From contig JASHPJ010000130.1 in assembly GCA_030038195.1 (NCBI GenBank), positions 1-50,697 of the forward strand: a stretch of DNA of 50,697 nucleotides, in the 5' to 3' direction. This DNA comes from Acidobacteriaceae bacterium (GTDB lineage Bacteria > Acidobacteriota > Terriglobia > Terriglobales > Acidobacteriaceae). Made by a program: the position numbers and the translations under genes. Under the pieces are notes generated by a model. That model was given only the letters and a program-made list of their open reading frames with translations, did not search any database and had not been told where the DNA came from. Each line of letters begins with the position of its first letter. Position 1 is the stretch's first letter. Shown here in pieces: positions 7,941-16,547 of this stretch.

Positions 7941-9470
7941 CTACACTCCTGCCACTTGAAGTTTCATGCACCATGCGTAGTCGCAGGGTCTGTTGTCCGA
8001 TTGCTGCAGATTCTCGGGCAAGGCAATGGTTGTCCCCTTGGCAGAATCGAATTTCCATGCCAACCCCGCGTTCGAGCCTAATAGATTCACCTTCGAACCG
8101 GCCTTAGGCTGCACTGTTTTGAGCACAATCTCTGTTCCCGGCCATTCGGTCAGGATGGCGTAGACGAATCGTGAGTCTTTCGATCGCGTGTAGCGAACCG
8201 TCTCGCCTTCGGACCAAAGCGTGCCGCTGCGCGGACGAGTGGCGTAAATTGCCTCACCACTCACCTTCAACCACGCCCCCGCGCCCTTCATCTGGCGGAT
8301 CGCCTCGGGATGAAACTCGCCATGGCTATCGGGGCCGACACCAACCTGCAGGCCGCCGCCCTTGGCCACAGCGTCTGCCAGATTGTGCACGATCCATTGA
8401 GTGCCTTTGTACTTCGCAGCATCCGGCTCGTAGGAAAAGTCGGTGCCCAGCGGATAGATGGTGAACCATGGCTTATCTGACGCCTCTTTCGATCCGGGAA
8501 CCACGCGCTCCGGGGTATAGTAGTCGCCGTAGTTCCCAATGCCACGCCCGCGCAACATCACCTGCGGCTGAAGTTCGCGCATCTTCATCACGGTCTTGCG
8601 AAGTGCAGGCCAGACGCGCGGTCCCAGCCACATGTCCAGATCGATCATGTCGATCTTTCCATAGTTGGTTAACAGCTCAACCAGTTGTGCACGATGTCTC
8701 TCCATCATGCGCCTCACCTCGGCATCCGTAGGATCGGGAACGATCACCGCATGACTGCCTAACCTTTGCTGCGTCATGTCCAAATCGACCTGGACCATCC
8801 ACTCTTTTGAAGAAGGCACCTGGAACGGGTGACACACATAGGGCCGGAAGTCTGCGTCATACCAGTCAGGATGCGAAAAATAGAGATCGATCTTGATGTC
8901 CCGCTTATGCGCAGCATCGCAGAGTTCTTTCACAACATCCCGCCGAAATGGCGTCTCCATGATGGAATAGGAGAGATCGCAGGATTCGATTGCCGGGCCT
9001 CCGGCGGCCGTCCAATTGGCGCGGTTCTTCACCCGGGTCCTGGTATCAAACATGCAGAAGCCTTCATGATGCTTGGTGGTGAAAGCGAACATCCTCATGC
9101 CGCTTTGCTTGAAAACATCCATCCACCCCTCGGCATCAAAGCCAGCAGGATTCCAGGTTTTGTAAAGGTTGTTGTAGGTTTGGCGATCCTCAAAAGACAT
9201 ACCAAGAAAGGGCCATGACTCGGCGCCGCGATGCCAGATAGAGTAAATCCCCCAATGGATCCTGGCCCCGAACTTCATGTCTTCAAAGGCTTCGTAAGCG
9301 CTCGACGGAGCCCAGTCATATCCGGGTACAGGCGTCTTCTCGATATAGGGATCGTTCTTCAAGAGCGAGGCAGGGAACCCACGAAATTTCTCCGCTGCCT
9401 GCGCCCGGCTCGGACAGGCAGAAGTTGCCGCCAAAGCCGCGGCTGATGCAAGAAATTGTCTCCGATTCAT
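7941..9470 (-). CDS. Secreted alpha-L-fucosidase (GH29)
   Basis: About 509 residues starting MNRRQFLAS, a Tat-like leader ending near an alanine-rich AQA site. The GH29 barrel is marked by FGARIHWGIYS, TKHHEGFCMFDT, SHPDWYD and YGKIDMIDLDMW, where the aspartate before MW is the probable nucleophile; a C-terminal beta domain follows. The enzyme removes terminal alpha-L-fucose from glycans with retention, here outside the cytoplasm. ATG 9470 is preferred over upstream in-frame codons because AGGA lies nine bases before it. It stands alone on its strand; the upstream 600 bases hold no gene. Genuine fucose specificity is likely but plant xyloglucan-type substrates are equally possible. Confidence 0.88.
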   Translation of the reverse strand: MNRRQFLASAAALAATSACPSRAQAAEKFRGFPASLLKNDPYIEKTPVPGYDWAPSSAYEAFEDMKFGARIHWGIYSIWHRGAESWPFLGMSFEDRQTYNNLYKTWNPAGFDAEGWMDVFKQSGMRMFAFTTKHHEGFCMFDTRTRVKNRANWTAAGGPAIESCDLSYSIMETPFRRDVVKELCDAAHKRDIKIDLYFSHPDWYDADFRPYVCHPFQVPSSKEWMVQVDLDMTQQRLGSHAVIVPDPTDAEVRRMMERHRAQLVELLTNYGKIDMIDLDMWLGPRVWPALRKTVMKMRELQPQVMLRGRGIGNYGDYYTPERVVPGSKEASDKPWFTIYPLGTDFSYEPDAAKYKGTQWIVHNLADAVAKGGGLQVGVGPDSHGEFHPEAIRQMKGAGAWLKVSGEAIYATRPRSGTLWSEGETVRYTRSKDSRFVYAILTEWPGTEIVLKTVQPKAGSKVNLLGSNAGLAWKFDSAKGTTIALPENLQQSDNRPCDYAWCMKLQVAGV

Positions 9471-10088
9471 AAGTGTCATTCCTGCTGAAGTTGTACTCCC
9501 CCGCACGGATGCAAAGCGAGCAACCGTTCCCGCCCCGCCGGAGTTGGAAATGGCGCGAGACCGTCACTCGAAAGTAAGTGATATATCAATATCTTCTCCC
9601 TGTCAAGTGCTTTCTCTGCCGATCTCCAGGCCACGGCACCCAACCACACACGGAGATGACAGTATAGGCTCAGATGCAAATGCAATTGTATTTCTCAGGA
9701 CAGTGCTTGCGTGGTCCATCAGCAACTTAGTGACGATCTATATTATTGTCGATACAGCCTAATGTCCTGAGTCTGAAGTTCGCATCACAAATAAGCTGTC
9801 ATCCTGAGCGAATTTTGGCGCGTTTTGCGCCCAAATGAGTCGAAGGTCAAAGATCCGCCGTGGCGGGACCTGCGGTTCGGGGCTTCCACTTATGCTACGA
9901 ACTTCTGATTCACCACACTAAAGAAGGGCGCCCGGGACGCCCTCGTTTCTGCCTTACACATTCAACCACAACCGTATGCCAGATTGCCGGTGTGATTGAC
10001 TGCAATGTAAGAGCCTTATGGAAAAGTACACCAAGCGCATGAAGCAACTGCGTCTTATTCCAGAATTTTCGAAGGAACGGTCTTGCTA
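9471..10088. other. Gene-free region with GH29 promoter and a repeat
   Basis: No credible coding sequence in about 600 bases. The part near 9570-9600 is AT-rich and includes GATATATC (9580-9587), likely within the GH29 promoter region on the minus strand. A second AT-rich patch lies at 9725-9760. A REP-like element occupies about 9796-9858. The rest, up to the response-regulator stop, shows nothing recognisable; short frames there have poor residue composition. Confidence 0.45.
9796..9858. repeat. REP-like repeat with internal hairpin
   Basis: Contains the phrase GTCATCCTGAGCGAA and, after about 25 bases, GAGTCGAAGG, a pairing common in intergenic repeats of acidobacteria and other phyla. 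Between them TTTGGCGC and GCGCCCAAA fold into a hairpin with one bulged base. It differs in sequence from the element near 7840 but shares the CCTGAG/TCGAAGG theme. Function is unknown. Confidence 0.5.
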
Positions 10089-10736
10089 TTACAGATGGAC
10101 CAGGCCGCGCTGAAGTGCGGTCACTACGGCCTGAGTGCGGTCATTGACGTTAAGACGCATGAGAATCTCGCTCACGTGACACTTCACTGTAGACTCCGTG
10201 ATCCCCAGGTCGGCCGCTATCTCTTTGTTGCTCCTGCCGCGCACAATCAGGTTCAGGACTTCGCGCTCGCGCGCGCTCAGGCCGGAGTTAGGGATGCGCG
10301 ACGAAAGCGCGCGGCTGACGGGCGGAGGAAGAAAGCGCCCGCCGGCATGGACGCGGCGCAGAGCGCTTACCAGCGCATCGTGCGGCATGCCCTTGATGAT
10401 GTAACTGCGCGCGCCGGCCTCGAGGGCCTGGTGAATATCCTCGTCGCCTTCGTATGTCGTGAGAACAACGAATTTGGCACCGGGATGCCGCGCCATGACA
10501 GTGCGAATCGCCTCAACGCCGCTGATGCCGGGAAGACGCAGGTCCATCAGGGTGATGTCGGGGAGATGCTTCTCATAGAGCTCGAGAAATTGTTCGCCGC
10601 TTCCTGTCTGCGCAACGGTAGTCATGTCAGGAGTAGCCTCGATGATGGCCGCAATGCCGATGCGCATGATGGGGTGGTCGTCCACGATCAGAACCCGGAT
10701 TTTTGCAGCTTCTTTCATTCCGTTCTGCTCTTCCAT
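10089..10736 (-). CDS. NarL/FixJ-family response regulator
   Basis: 215 residues: a receiver domain with acidic pair Asp19-Asp20, phospho-acceptor Asp65 (TLMDLRLPG), the Thr94/Thr95 switch and Lys116 (IIKG), then a LuxR-type HTH (LSAREREVLNLIVRGRSNKEIAADLGITESTVKCH). It is a DNA-binding output that should dimerise on phosphorylation. GGAG lies seven bases before ATG 10736. It follows the GH35 gene by 61 bases on the same strand, and a HisKA_3 propeller kinase diverges from that GH35. NarL regulators pair with HisKA_3 kinases, so these are the likely partners, and GH35 plus the TonB receptor the likely targets. Confidence 0.92.
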   Translation of the reverse strand: MEEQNGMKEAAKIRVLIVDDHPIMRIGIAAIIEATPDMTTVAQTGSGEQFLELYEKHLPDITLMDLRLPGISGVEAIRTVMARHPGAKFVVLTTYEGDEDIHQALEAGARSYIIKGMPHDALVSALRRVHAGGRFLPPPVSRALSSRIPNSGLSAREREVLNLIVRGRSNKEIAADLGITESTVKCHVSEILMRLNVNDRTQAVVTALQRGLVHL

Positions 10737-10797
10737 CGCATTACTCCAGCTTGCGCCATCTTCAGCCTGAGTTGCAAATGCAGGCTCAGATGCACCG

Positions 10798-13362
10798 CTA
10801 TTGACCTGCGTTGAGAACCACCTGGTATTCAGGTACTGCCTTTACGCTCTCCAACTGCACGATCTGCCCGCCGAGCGGGAACTGCAGTTTCTGCGGCAAC
10901 TCAAAATACACCGGCGCATCGCTGCGCAGCGGCAAAACGCTCAATTCGAAGCTGCCGCTGCCCTGCGCATTGAGAAACCGGCTCAGGCCGATAGACCACG
11001 GCTGTCCGTTGTAGAAGTTGTCGTCGAGAAGCCGGTGATCGGCATAGAGCCGCGCCAGGTCTCCGTTATATCGAATCTCGAGGAGTACATCGCTGAGTCC
11101 TTGCATCGATCCTGGCGGAATCGCGATCGACCACTGTGCAGCTTGCGGTAATTCTGTTTCGGGAGGCGCTTCTGCTACGCCATTCGGCCGCCAGCTTGGC
11201 GCCGGCCCGATTTTGACTGGAGGCGCTTCACCTGCGGGCCGAATCTTCCGCACTTCGATAGAAATATTGCGCACGGCCGCTTCCGCGGTGAACTGCTCGA
11301 CGCGGTCATTTCCAGCAGTGCGTGTCAGGGGCAGGCTCGCTTTCAGTGGCGTGGCGAGCGGAGGCGTAATCGCGAACTCGAAGTGCGCTGATCCGCGCGA
11401 CTGCAACCAGATGCGTGAGCCGCCGCTTGAGTCGGCAAAGAAGTCTGCATTGGTGAAAAGCAAGTGCTCGTTGCCGTCGATCCTTACTTTCCACGCGCTT
11501 TCTGCCTCGCGCGCTGTGAGCACTACAAGGCGAACGGATTTTCCTTCCTGTGAAATCAGGTCGATGGCCGATGCGATGCCGGGCTTGATGCCGCTTAGAT
11601 AAATTACGCCGTTGCTTCTGGTCCGCTCGCCGCTCGAAGCCTGCAGTGAGCGGATGCTTGCCGCTTCCAATGCAAACTCCGCAGGAACACCGGGAACCGC
11701 CTCGAAATAGAGCGTGGTTTTGCCGGCACCCTCAAGCAGCGTAAAAAGCTGCGTTGTGCTGTAACGGATGGTTACTCCGTTCACGCGCAGATTGAAGGGC
11801 CAGATGAAGTAAGCGCCTGAAGGGATATCGACCGGCTGCCGAGGCACGGCAAGCATTTGCGTAGTATTGCCGGATTCGGCAGGAAGCTGAATGAGAAACT
11901 GCGTCGCGGGCCGAGCCGGCATTGCATAATTGCGCACGTAATTGTTGAAGAAGATGAATCCCGCATCGCCCTTGGATCGCACAGAGGCACGGGGCACGGA
12001 AAGATCACCGGAATTTTTCGGTATTTTATCGGGTGCGTGCACCATCATCGGTGCCAGCTCCATCCCAAAGTCATTTACGAAGTACTCAAAAACTTTCAGC
12101 TTGCGGAAGGATTCGCGCTCATCGCCAAATTCACCGAGCGGCGCCTGAAAGTCATACGACTTGATGGGCAGATCGTTCGGGTAGCCGGTGGCCTGCGACT
12201 CCTGGAGTGTCGTCAGTTTTCCGTCCGGATTTTCGCCACCCTGAAACATGTAAGTTCCATAGAGATTCACGCCGGACCCGAGCATGACCGGAAACATGGT
12301 CGCGATGTCGTCCGGATGAATCACCGGACGGCGATGATAGGTGTCTTCAATGCCTCCACCAATCTCTGCAGTGAGATAAGGTAAATGGTCCCACGGCCGT
12401 GACTGTGTCGTTGTCATACTCTCATCGCCCGCATTCACATTCGCGGTTACACGGCTTTGAAAGCGAAAGGCATACACTTCGGCAGGCGGCAGCTTGCGAA
12501 TCGATCCATCCCACGGCGCATCAGGATAACCGCCACCATAGACAGGAATCACCGCGCCGCGCGGAACGACCGCATTGTCCCATCCAGTGACGAAATAGAG
12601 AGGGACATCGAGACCGCTTTCGATGGCAATCTTCTTCAGTTCAAGGATGTGCGCTTCGCCCGCATTGGGGCCGCGCTTCGAATATTCATTCTCAAGCTGG
12701 ATGCCGATGACGGGGCCGCCATCCTTCCAGAGCAGCCCTTTCAGTTGTTCGGCTACCTGCCCGTACCAGGCACGTACAGCCTTGAGATAGACCGGATCGT
12801 TCTCGCGCGTGGGGCCCTGTTTGACGACCCAGTCGGGAAGGCCGCCATTGCGCACTTCGGCGTGATCCCAGGGGCCGATGCGCGGCTCGACATACAATCC
12901 ATGTTGCGCACACAACTGCACGAAGGCGCGCAGGTCGCGCTGTCCGCTCCAGTCGAACTGTCCCTCGATCTCTTCGTGGTGAATCCAGATGACGTAGGTG
13001 GCCACGATATTCACGCCCGCCGCCTTCATCTTGAGGATTTCGTCTTCCCATTGGGCGCGCGGATAACGCGAGAAGTGGAACTCGCCCATCACCGGCAGCC
13101 ATGGCTTGCCATCGAGCGTAAGATAGCGGCTATTCACGCCTAACGTGATTCCACGGGGCGATGTCGCCGAGCCTTCCTGATACGCCGCGGGGCCCGGCTG
13201 CACAAAGGGCCGGCTTGCATCGATGTGAATCGGTGTGCCGGCCTGCGCATGCAGAGCAGATGCTGCGCCGGCGCATGCGAGCCAAACTGCGCCCGAAAAA
13301 ACAAATTGATTTTGACGACAGAATCTTGCCGCTTGCTGGAATGGCGATAAGGAAAAGAACAT
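10798..13362 (-). CDS. Secreted GH35 beta-galactosidase
   Basis: 854 residues with an N-terminal signal sequence ending near SALHAQA. The GH35 TIM barrel runs from about 70 to 400: GEFHFSRYP, WIHHEEIEGQFDWSG, RIGPWDHAEVRNGG, the acid/base region QLENEY (Glu224/Glu226) and the nucleophile region LTAEIGGG (Glu333). Beta-rich C-terminal domains follow, ending in a jelly-roll-like part. It should release beta-galactose from galactans or xyloglucan side chains in the periplasm or outside. GGAG precedes the start. The response regulator lies 61 bases downstream and the sensor kinase starts 165 bases away on the other strand, making an enzyme-plus-sensor unit. Confidence 0.9.
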   Translation of the reverse strand: MFFSLSPFQQAARFCRQNQFVFSGAVWLACAGAASALHAQAGTPIHIDASRPFVQPGPAAYQEGSATSPRGITLGVNSRYLTLDGKPWLPVMGEFHFSRYPRAQWEDEILKMKAAGVNIVATYVIWIHHEEIEGQFDWSGQRDLRAFVQLCAQHGLYVEPRIGPWDHAEVRNGGLPDWVVKQGPTRENDPVYLKAVRAWYGQVAEQLKGLLWKDGGPVIGIQLENEYSKRGPNAGEAHILELKKIAIESGLDVPLYFVTGWDNAVVPRGAVIPVYGGGYPDAPWDGSIRKLPPAEVYAFRFQSRVTANVNAGDESMTTTQSRPWDHLPYLTAEIGGGIEDTYHRRPVIHPDDIATMFPVMLGSGVNLYGTYMFQGGENPDGKLTTLQESQATGYPNDLPIKSYDFQAPLGEFGDERESFRKLKVFEYFVNDFGMELAPMMVHAPDKIPKNSGDLSVPRASVRSKGDAGFIFFNNYVRNYAMPARPATQFLIQLPAESGNTTQMLAVPRQPVDIPSGAYFIWPFNLRVNGVTIRYSTTQLFTLLEGAGKTTLYFEAVPGVPAEFALEAASIRSLQASSGERTRSNGVIYLSGIKPGIASAIDLISQEGKSVRLVVLTAREAESAWKVRIDGNEHLLFTNADFFADSSGGSRIWLQSRGSAHFEFAITPPLATPLKASLPLTRTAGNDRVEQFTAEAAVRNISIEVRKIRPAGEAPPVKIGPAPSWRPNGVAEAPPETELPQAAQWSIAIPPGSMQGLSDVLLEIRYNGDLARLYADHRLLDDNFYNGQPWSIGLSRFLNAQGSGSFELSVLPLRSDAPVYFELPQKLQFPLGGQIVQLESVKAVPEYQVVLNAGQ

Positions 13363-13527
13363 TCCGCATGACTCCGGGCGCGCCGATTTCGCTTGAAGAC
13401 ACAGCGCGACGCGTGAGTAAAGAACACTCTAATTCCATCGCCTGCTTTTTGAATCCTCCTAAAGTCGGATTGGCGCGAGAATTCCGCGCGCGCACGATGA
13501 TTCATTTGCCGTATACTGAGCGCCGCC
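13363..13527. promoter_or_regulatory. Divergent promoter region of GH35-regulator operon and sensor kinase
   Basis: A 165-base intergenic stretch that must hold promoters for both directions; TTTGCCGTATACT near 13506 could serve as a promoter for the kinase, with CGTATACT containing a -10-like TATACT close to its ATG. A binding site for the NarL-type regulator is expected here but I cannot identify one. Confidence 0.4.
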
Positions 13528-16458
13528 ATGCAAAGAACTCTGAGGCTCGCTGTCTGGCTGCTGCTCTGCGCAACAGGTTGTGCGATCATGCGGGCAGACG
13601 CTTTGGCCTCGTACGCGCGGCGCGTGTGGCAGGCGCCAGACGGCTTGCCCGAGCAGACCGTGCAGGCCTTCGCGCAGACCCCTGACGGCTATCTGTGGAT
13701 TGGCACCACGGGCGGCCTGGTGCGCTTCGATGGCGCGCACTTCACCGTCTTTGACCGGCAGAACACGCCTGCGCTGCATGAAAACAGCGTCTTCTGCCTG
13801 ATGGTTGCGCGCGATGGTGCGTTGTGGATCGGAACGGAAGGCGGAGGTCTCGCGCGCTATGCACACGGGCAATTCCGCTCGTGGACGACCCGTGATGGCC
13901 TGAGCAACGATTTTGTAAGAAAGATTGTGGAGGATGCGAGTGGGACCGTGTGGGCCGGCACGGACAATGGCCTGCTGCGCCTGAAAGGCGACCGGTTTGT
14001 ACGAGTGGACGGAACTGCCGATATTCCGGGGCTCGCGGTGCACGGACTTTACATCGATCGCGCAGGCCGCCTCTGGGCCGGCGGATCGAAGCTGCTGTGC
14101 ATCGACAACGGCCGCGCAAAGGAGTACATGCTGCCTGGAGAAGCCAGCCAGAACCGCGTCAAGTCCATTCTGCAGACAGCGGACGGTTCCATCTGGGTGG
14201 GCACGGTGTCAGGGCTGCACCGCATGCTTCCCGGCCGCACGAATTTCGACCGCATCACCGGCATTGCCGGCACCGTGCGCGTTCTGCTGCAGGACTCGAG
14301 TGGCGTTCTCTGGATTGGAACCATCGGCCAGGGAGTATTCGAATGGAAAGACGGAGCACTCACGCAGATCACCGCGCCGTCTTCACTGCCGAGCAATACG
14401 ATCCTGAATTTTTTTGAAGACAGCGAGAAAAACTTCTGGATCGGCACGCAGACCGGAATGGTTCGCCTTACCCGTTCGGCGGTGAGCATCGTTTCTCTTC
14501 CCAAAGCCAACGACTCCGATTTCGGGACGATCTATCAGGATCGGGATGGCAGCTTCTGGATCGGCTCCACGCTGCTGTTTCAGATGAAGGGCCAGGTGGT
14601 CACGCCGCGCACGCTTCCGGGCGTTGGCGGTGCGCATGTGCGCAACATCTACCGCGCGCGTTCGGGGGCGTTGTGGGTGGGGACCGATGGCGATGGGCTC
14701 TACTGCATCAATGCGGATCGCGTTGTGCATTTGACTACGCGCGATGGTCTCTCGAACAACTTCGTTCGCGCCATGGTGCAGGACCGTGACGGCAGCATGT
14801 GGGTAGCTGCCGACGAGGGCATCAATCACGTGATTGCAGATGGCACGGGACTGCGCATCGTCAGCTACCAGATGCGCGACGGCCTCGCATACTTCAGCAC
14901 GCGGGCCCTGCTTGAGGATCGGCGCGGCGATCTGTGGATTGGCACCGACCGTGGGCTGAGTCACATGCATGCCGGCGCATTTCTGCATGACGCGGCTACC
15001 GACGCGCTTGCGCAGACGAAGATATGGGCCATTCACGAAGACACGGACGGCGGCATCTGGCTTGGCACGCGCAACAACGGGCTATACCGCTATCGTGATG
15101 GCAAGCTGGCACATTACTCGGCCACGGATGGCCTAGCCGGTAACGCGATCTATCAGATCCTCGAAGATAAAGCCGGACACCTGTGGATGAGCGGCCCCAA
15201 CGGCATCTCGCTTTTGAACCGGCATGAGCTCGATGCGCAGGCCGAGACCTTTCCACGCCACTTCTCACTTATTTTTTACTCGACAGCCGATATTGCGGCC
15301 AACACGGAGATCTACGGCGGAACACAATCCTCGGGATGCATCACGCAGGAGGGCGACGTCTGGTTCCCGAGCAACCTGGGCCCCATTCATATTCCTCCTT
15401 CGCAACGCGCGCCACTGCCGCCGCCACCGCTCCACATCGAGTCACTGCTCGCAGACGGCCTGGCGATTCCGTTGAATGCGTCGATCGTATTGCAACCTTC
15501 GGTAAGCCGCCTGCAGTTCTCCTATGCGCCGATCCAGCTCCGCTCCCAGGGCGGACTGCGCTTCCGTTATCGGCTCGATGGCTTTGACAAAACCTGGAGC
15601 ACCGCTACGCAGGCGCGTACTGCCGACTACACCAACCTGCCTGCCGGCCATTACTCATTCCATGTGCAGACCTTCGAGCTTGGCAACCCTGGCGCTGTCT
15701 CTGAAGCTTCGATCGCACTCGTGAAGCAGCCGTTTTTCTATCGCACCTGGTGGTTCCTCTCGCTGTGCGTCCTTTTCATCGCGCTGCTGATTTACGGCAT
15801 GTATCAATACAGGGTGCGGCAGGTGCGCGCGCGGTTCGAGTCGGTACTCGAAGAGCGCAGCCGGCTCGCCCGCGAGATGCATGACACCGTGATCCAGGGA
15901 TGCACGGGCGTCTCTGCGCTGCTTGAGGCGGTCTCGATGGATGGCTCCAATGCGAGCAAAAGCGCAAGCCTGATGGATTTTGCGCGCATCCAGTTGCGCA
16001 ATACGATTGACGAAGCGCGGGAAGCGATCTGGAATCTGCGCAAGACCGACAGCGATGCCAGTGGACTGGGCGAGAAACTGGAGAGCATCGCCCGCCAGGT
16101 GGGCAGCGAGTTCAATCTTCACATCCGCTGTTCCATTCACGGAACTCCTTTCACCATCAGCCATCCTGTTGCACACGATCTGCTGATGGTGGCGCGCGAA
16201 GGCATCTTCAACGCGGCTCTGCATGGGCGTCCCACGCGCGTCGATGTGAACCTGGCTTACCAGGGCCGCGAGTTGACGCTGTCTTTATCGGACGATGGCT
16301 GCGGCTTCGATCCCCACGCAATCGAGACGCAGAACGGCCATCACTTTGGCCTGCGTGGCATGAGAGAGCGCATCGAACGCTCCGGCGGTGAATTTCACCT
16401 GAGCAGCGCTCCTGGAAAAGGCGTTCACATTGAAGTGCATCTGCCGCGCCGGCCGTAG
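13528..16458 (+). CDS. Propeller sensor histidine kinase (Reg_prop, Y_Y_Y, HisKA_3)
   Basis: 976 residues. After a signal sequence come a dozen or more Reg_prop blades (repeated forms of DGxLWIGTxxGL, about 40-620), predicted to build periplasmic beta-propellers that bind a glycan, then a Y_Y_Y beta-sandwich (about 645-725), one membrane span (about 738-762), a HisKA_3 dimerisation domain with phospho-acceptor His785 (REMHDTVIQG) and a HATPase with DDGCGFD and GLRGMRERI. Unlike the Bacteroidetes hybrid sensors it carries no fused receiver or AraC output; the NarL regulator next to GH35 supplies that. It diverges from GH35 and converges on the TonB receptor. Confidence 0.93.
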   Translation: MQRTLRLAVWLLLCATGCAIMRADALASYARRVWQAPDGLPEQTVQAFAQTPDGYLWIGTTGGLVRFDGAHFTVFDRQNTPALHENSVFCLMVARDGALWIGTEGGGLARYAHGQFRSWTTRDGLSNDFVRKIVEDASGTVWAGTDNGLLRLKGDRFVRVDGTADIPGLAVHGLYIDRAGRLWAGGSKLLCIDNGRAKEYMLPGEASQNRVKSILQTADGSIWVGTVSGLHRMLPGRTNFDRITGIAGTVRVLLQDSSGVLWIGTIGQGVFEWKDGALTQITAPSSLPSNTILNFFEDSEKNFWIGTQTGMVRLTRSAVSIVSLPKANDSDFGTIYQDRDGSFWIGSTLLFQMKGQVVTPRTLPGVGGAHVRNIYRARSGALWVGTDGDGLYCINADRVVHLTTRDGLSNNFVRAMVQDRDGSMWVAADEGINHVIADGTGLRIVSYQMRDGLAYFSTRALLEDRRGDLWIGTDRGLSHMHAGAFLHDAATDALAQTKIWAIHEDTDGGIWLGTRNNGLYRYRDGKLAHYSATDGLAGNAIYQILEDKAGHLWMSGPNGISLLNRHELDAQAETFPRHFSLIFYSTADIAANTEIYGGTQSSGCITQEGDVWFPSNLGPIHIPPSQRAPLPPPPLHIESLLADGLAIPLNASIVLQPSVSRLQFSYAPIQLRSQGGLRFRYRLDGFDKTWSTATQARTADYTNLPAGHYSFHVQTFELGNPGAVSEASIALVKQPFFYRTWWFLSLCVLFIALLIYGMYQYRVRQVRARFESVLEERSRLAREMHDTVIQGCTGVSALLEAVSMDGSNASKSASLMDFARIQLRNTIDEAREAIWNLRKTDSDASGLGEKLESIARQVGSEFNLHIRCSIHGTPFTISHPVAHDLLMVAREGIFNAALHGRPTRVDVNLAYQGRELTLSLSDDGCGFDPHAIETQNGHHFGLRGMRERIERSGGEFHLSSAPGKGVHIEVHLPRRP

Positions 16459-16494
16459 CGCGACCGCTCGCAATCACTACGCACAGAAAATCAG

Positions 16495-16527
16495 AAAAAA
16501 ACAGTCCGGGCCGAGCGACCCGGACTG
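16495..16527 (-). terminator. Rho-independent terminator of the TonB receptor gene
   Basis: Perfect arms CAGTCCGGG (16502-16510) and CCCGGACTG (16519-16527) with an eight-base loop. On the minus strand the stem is followed by seven T, about 20 bases past the receptor stop: a textbook intrinsic terminator. It also separates the convergent kinase gene. Confidence 0.9.
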
Positions 16528-16547
16528 CATAACGAGGCTTTCGTTGA

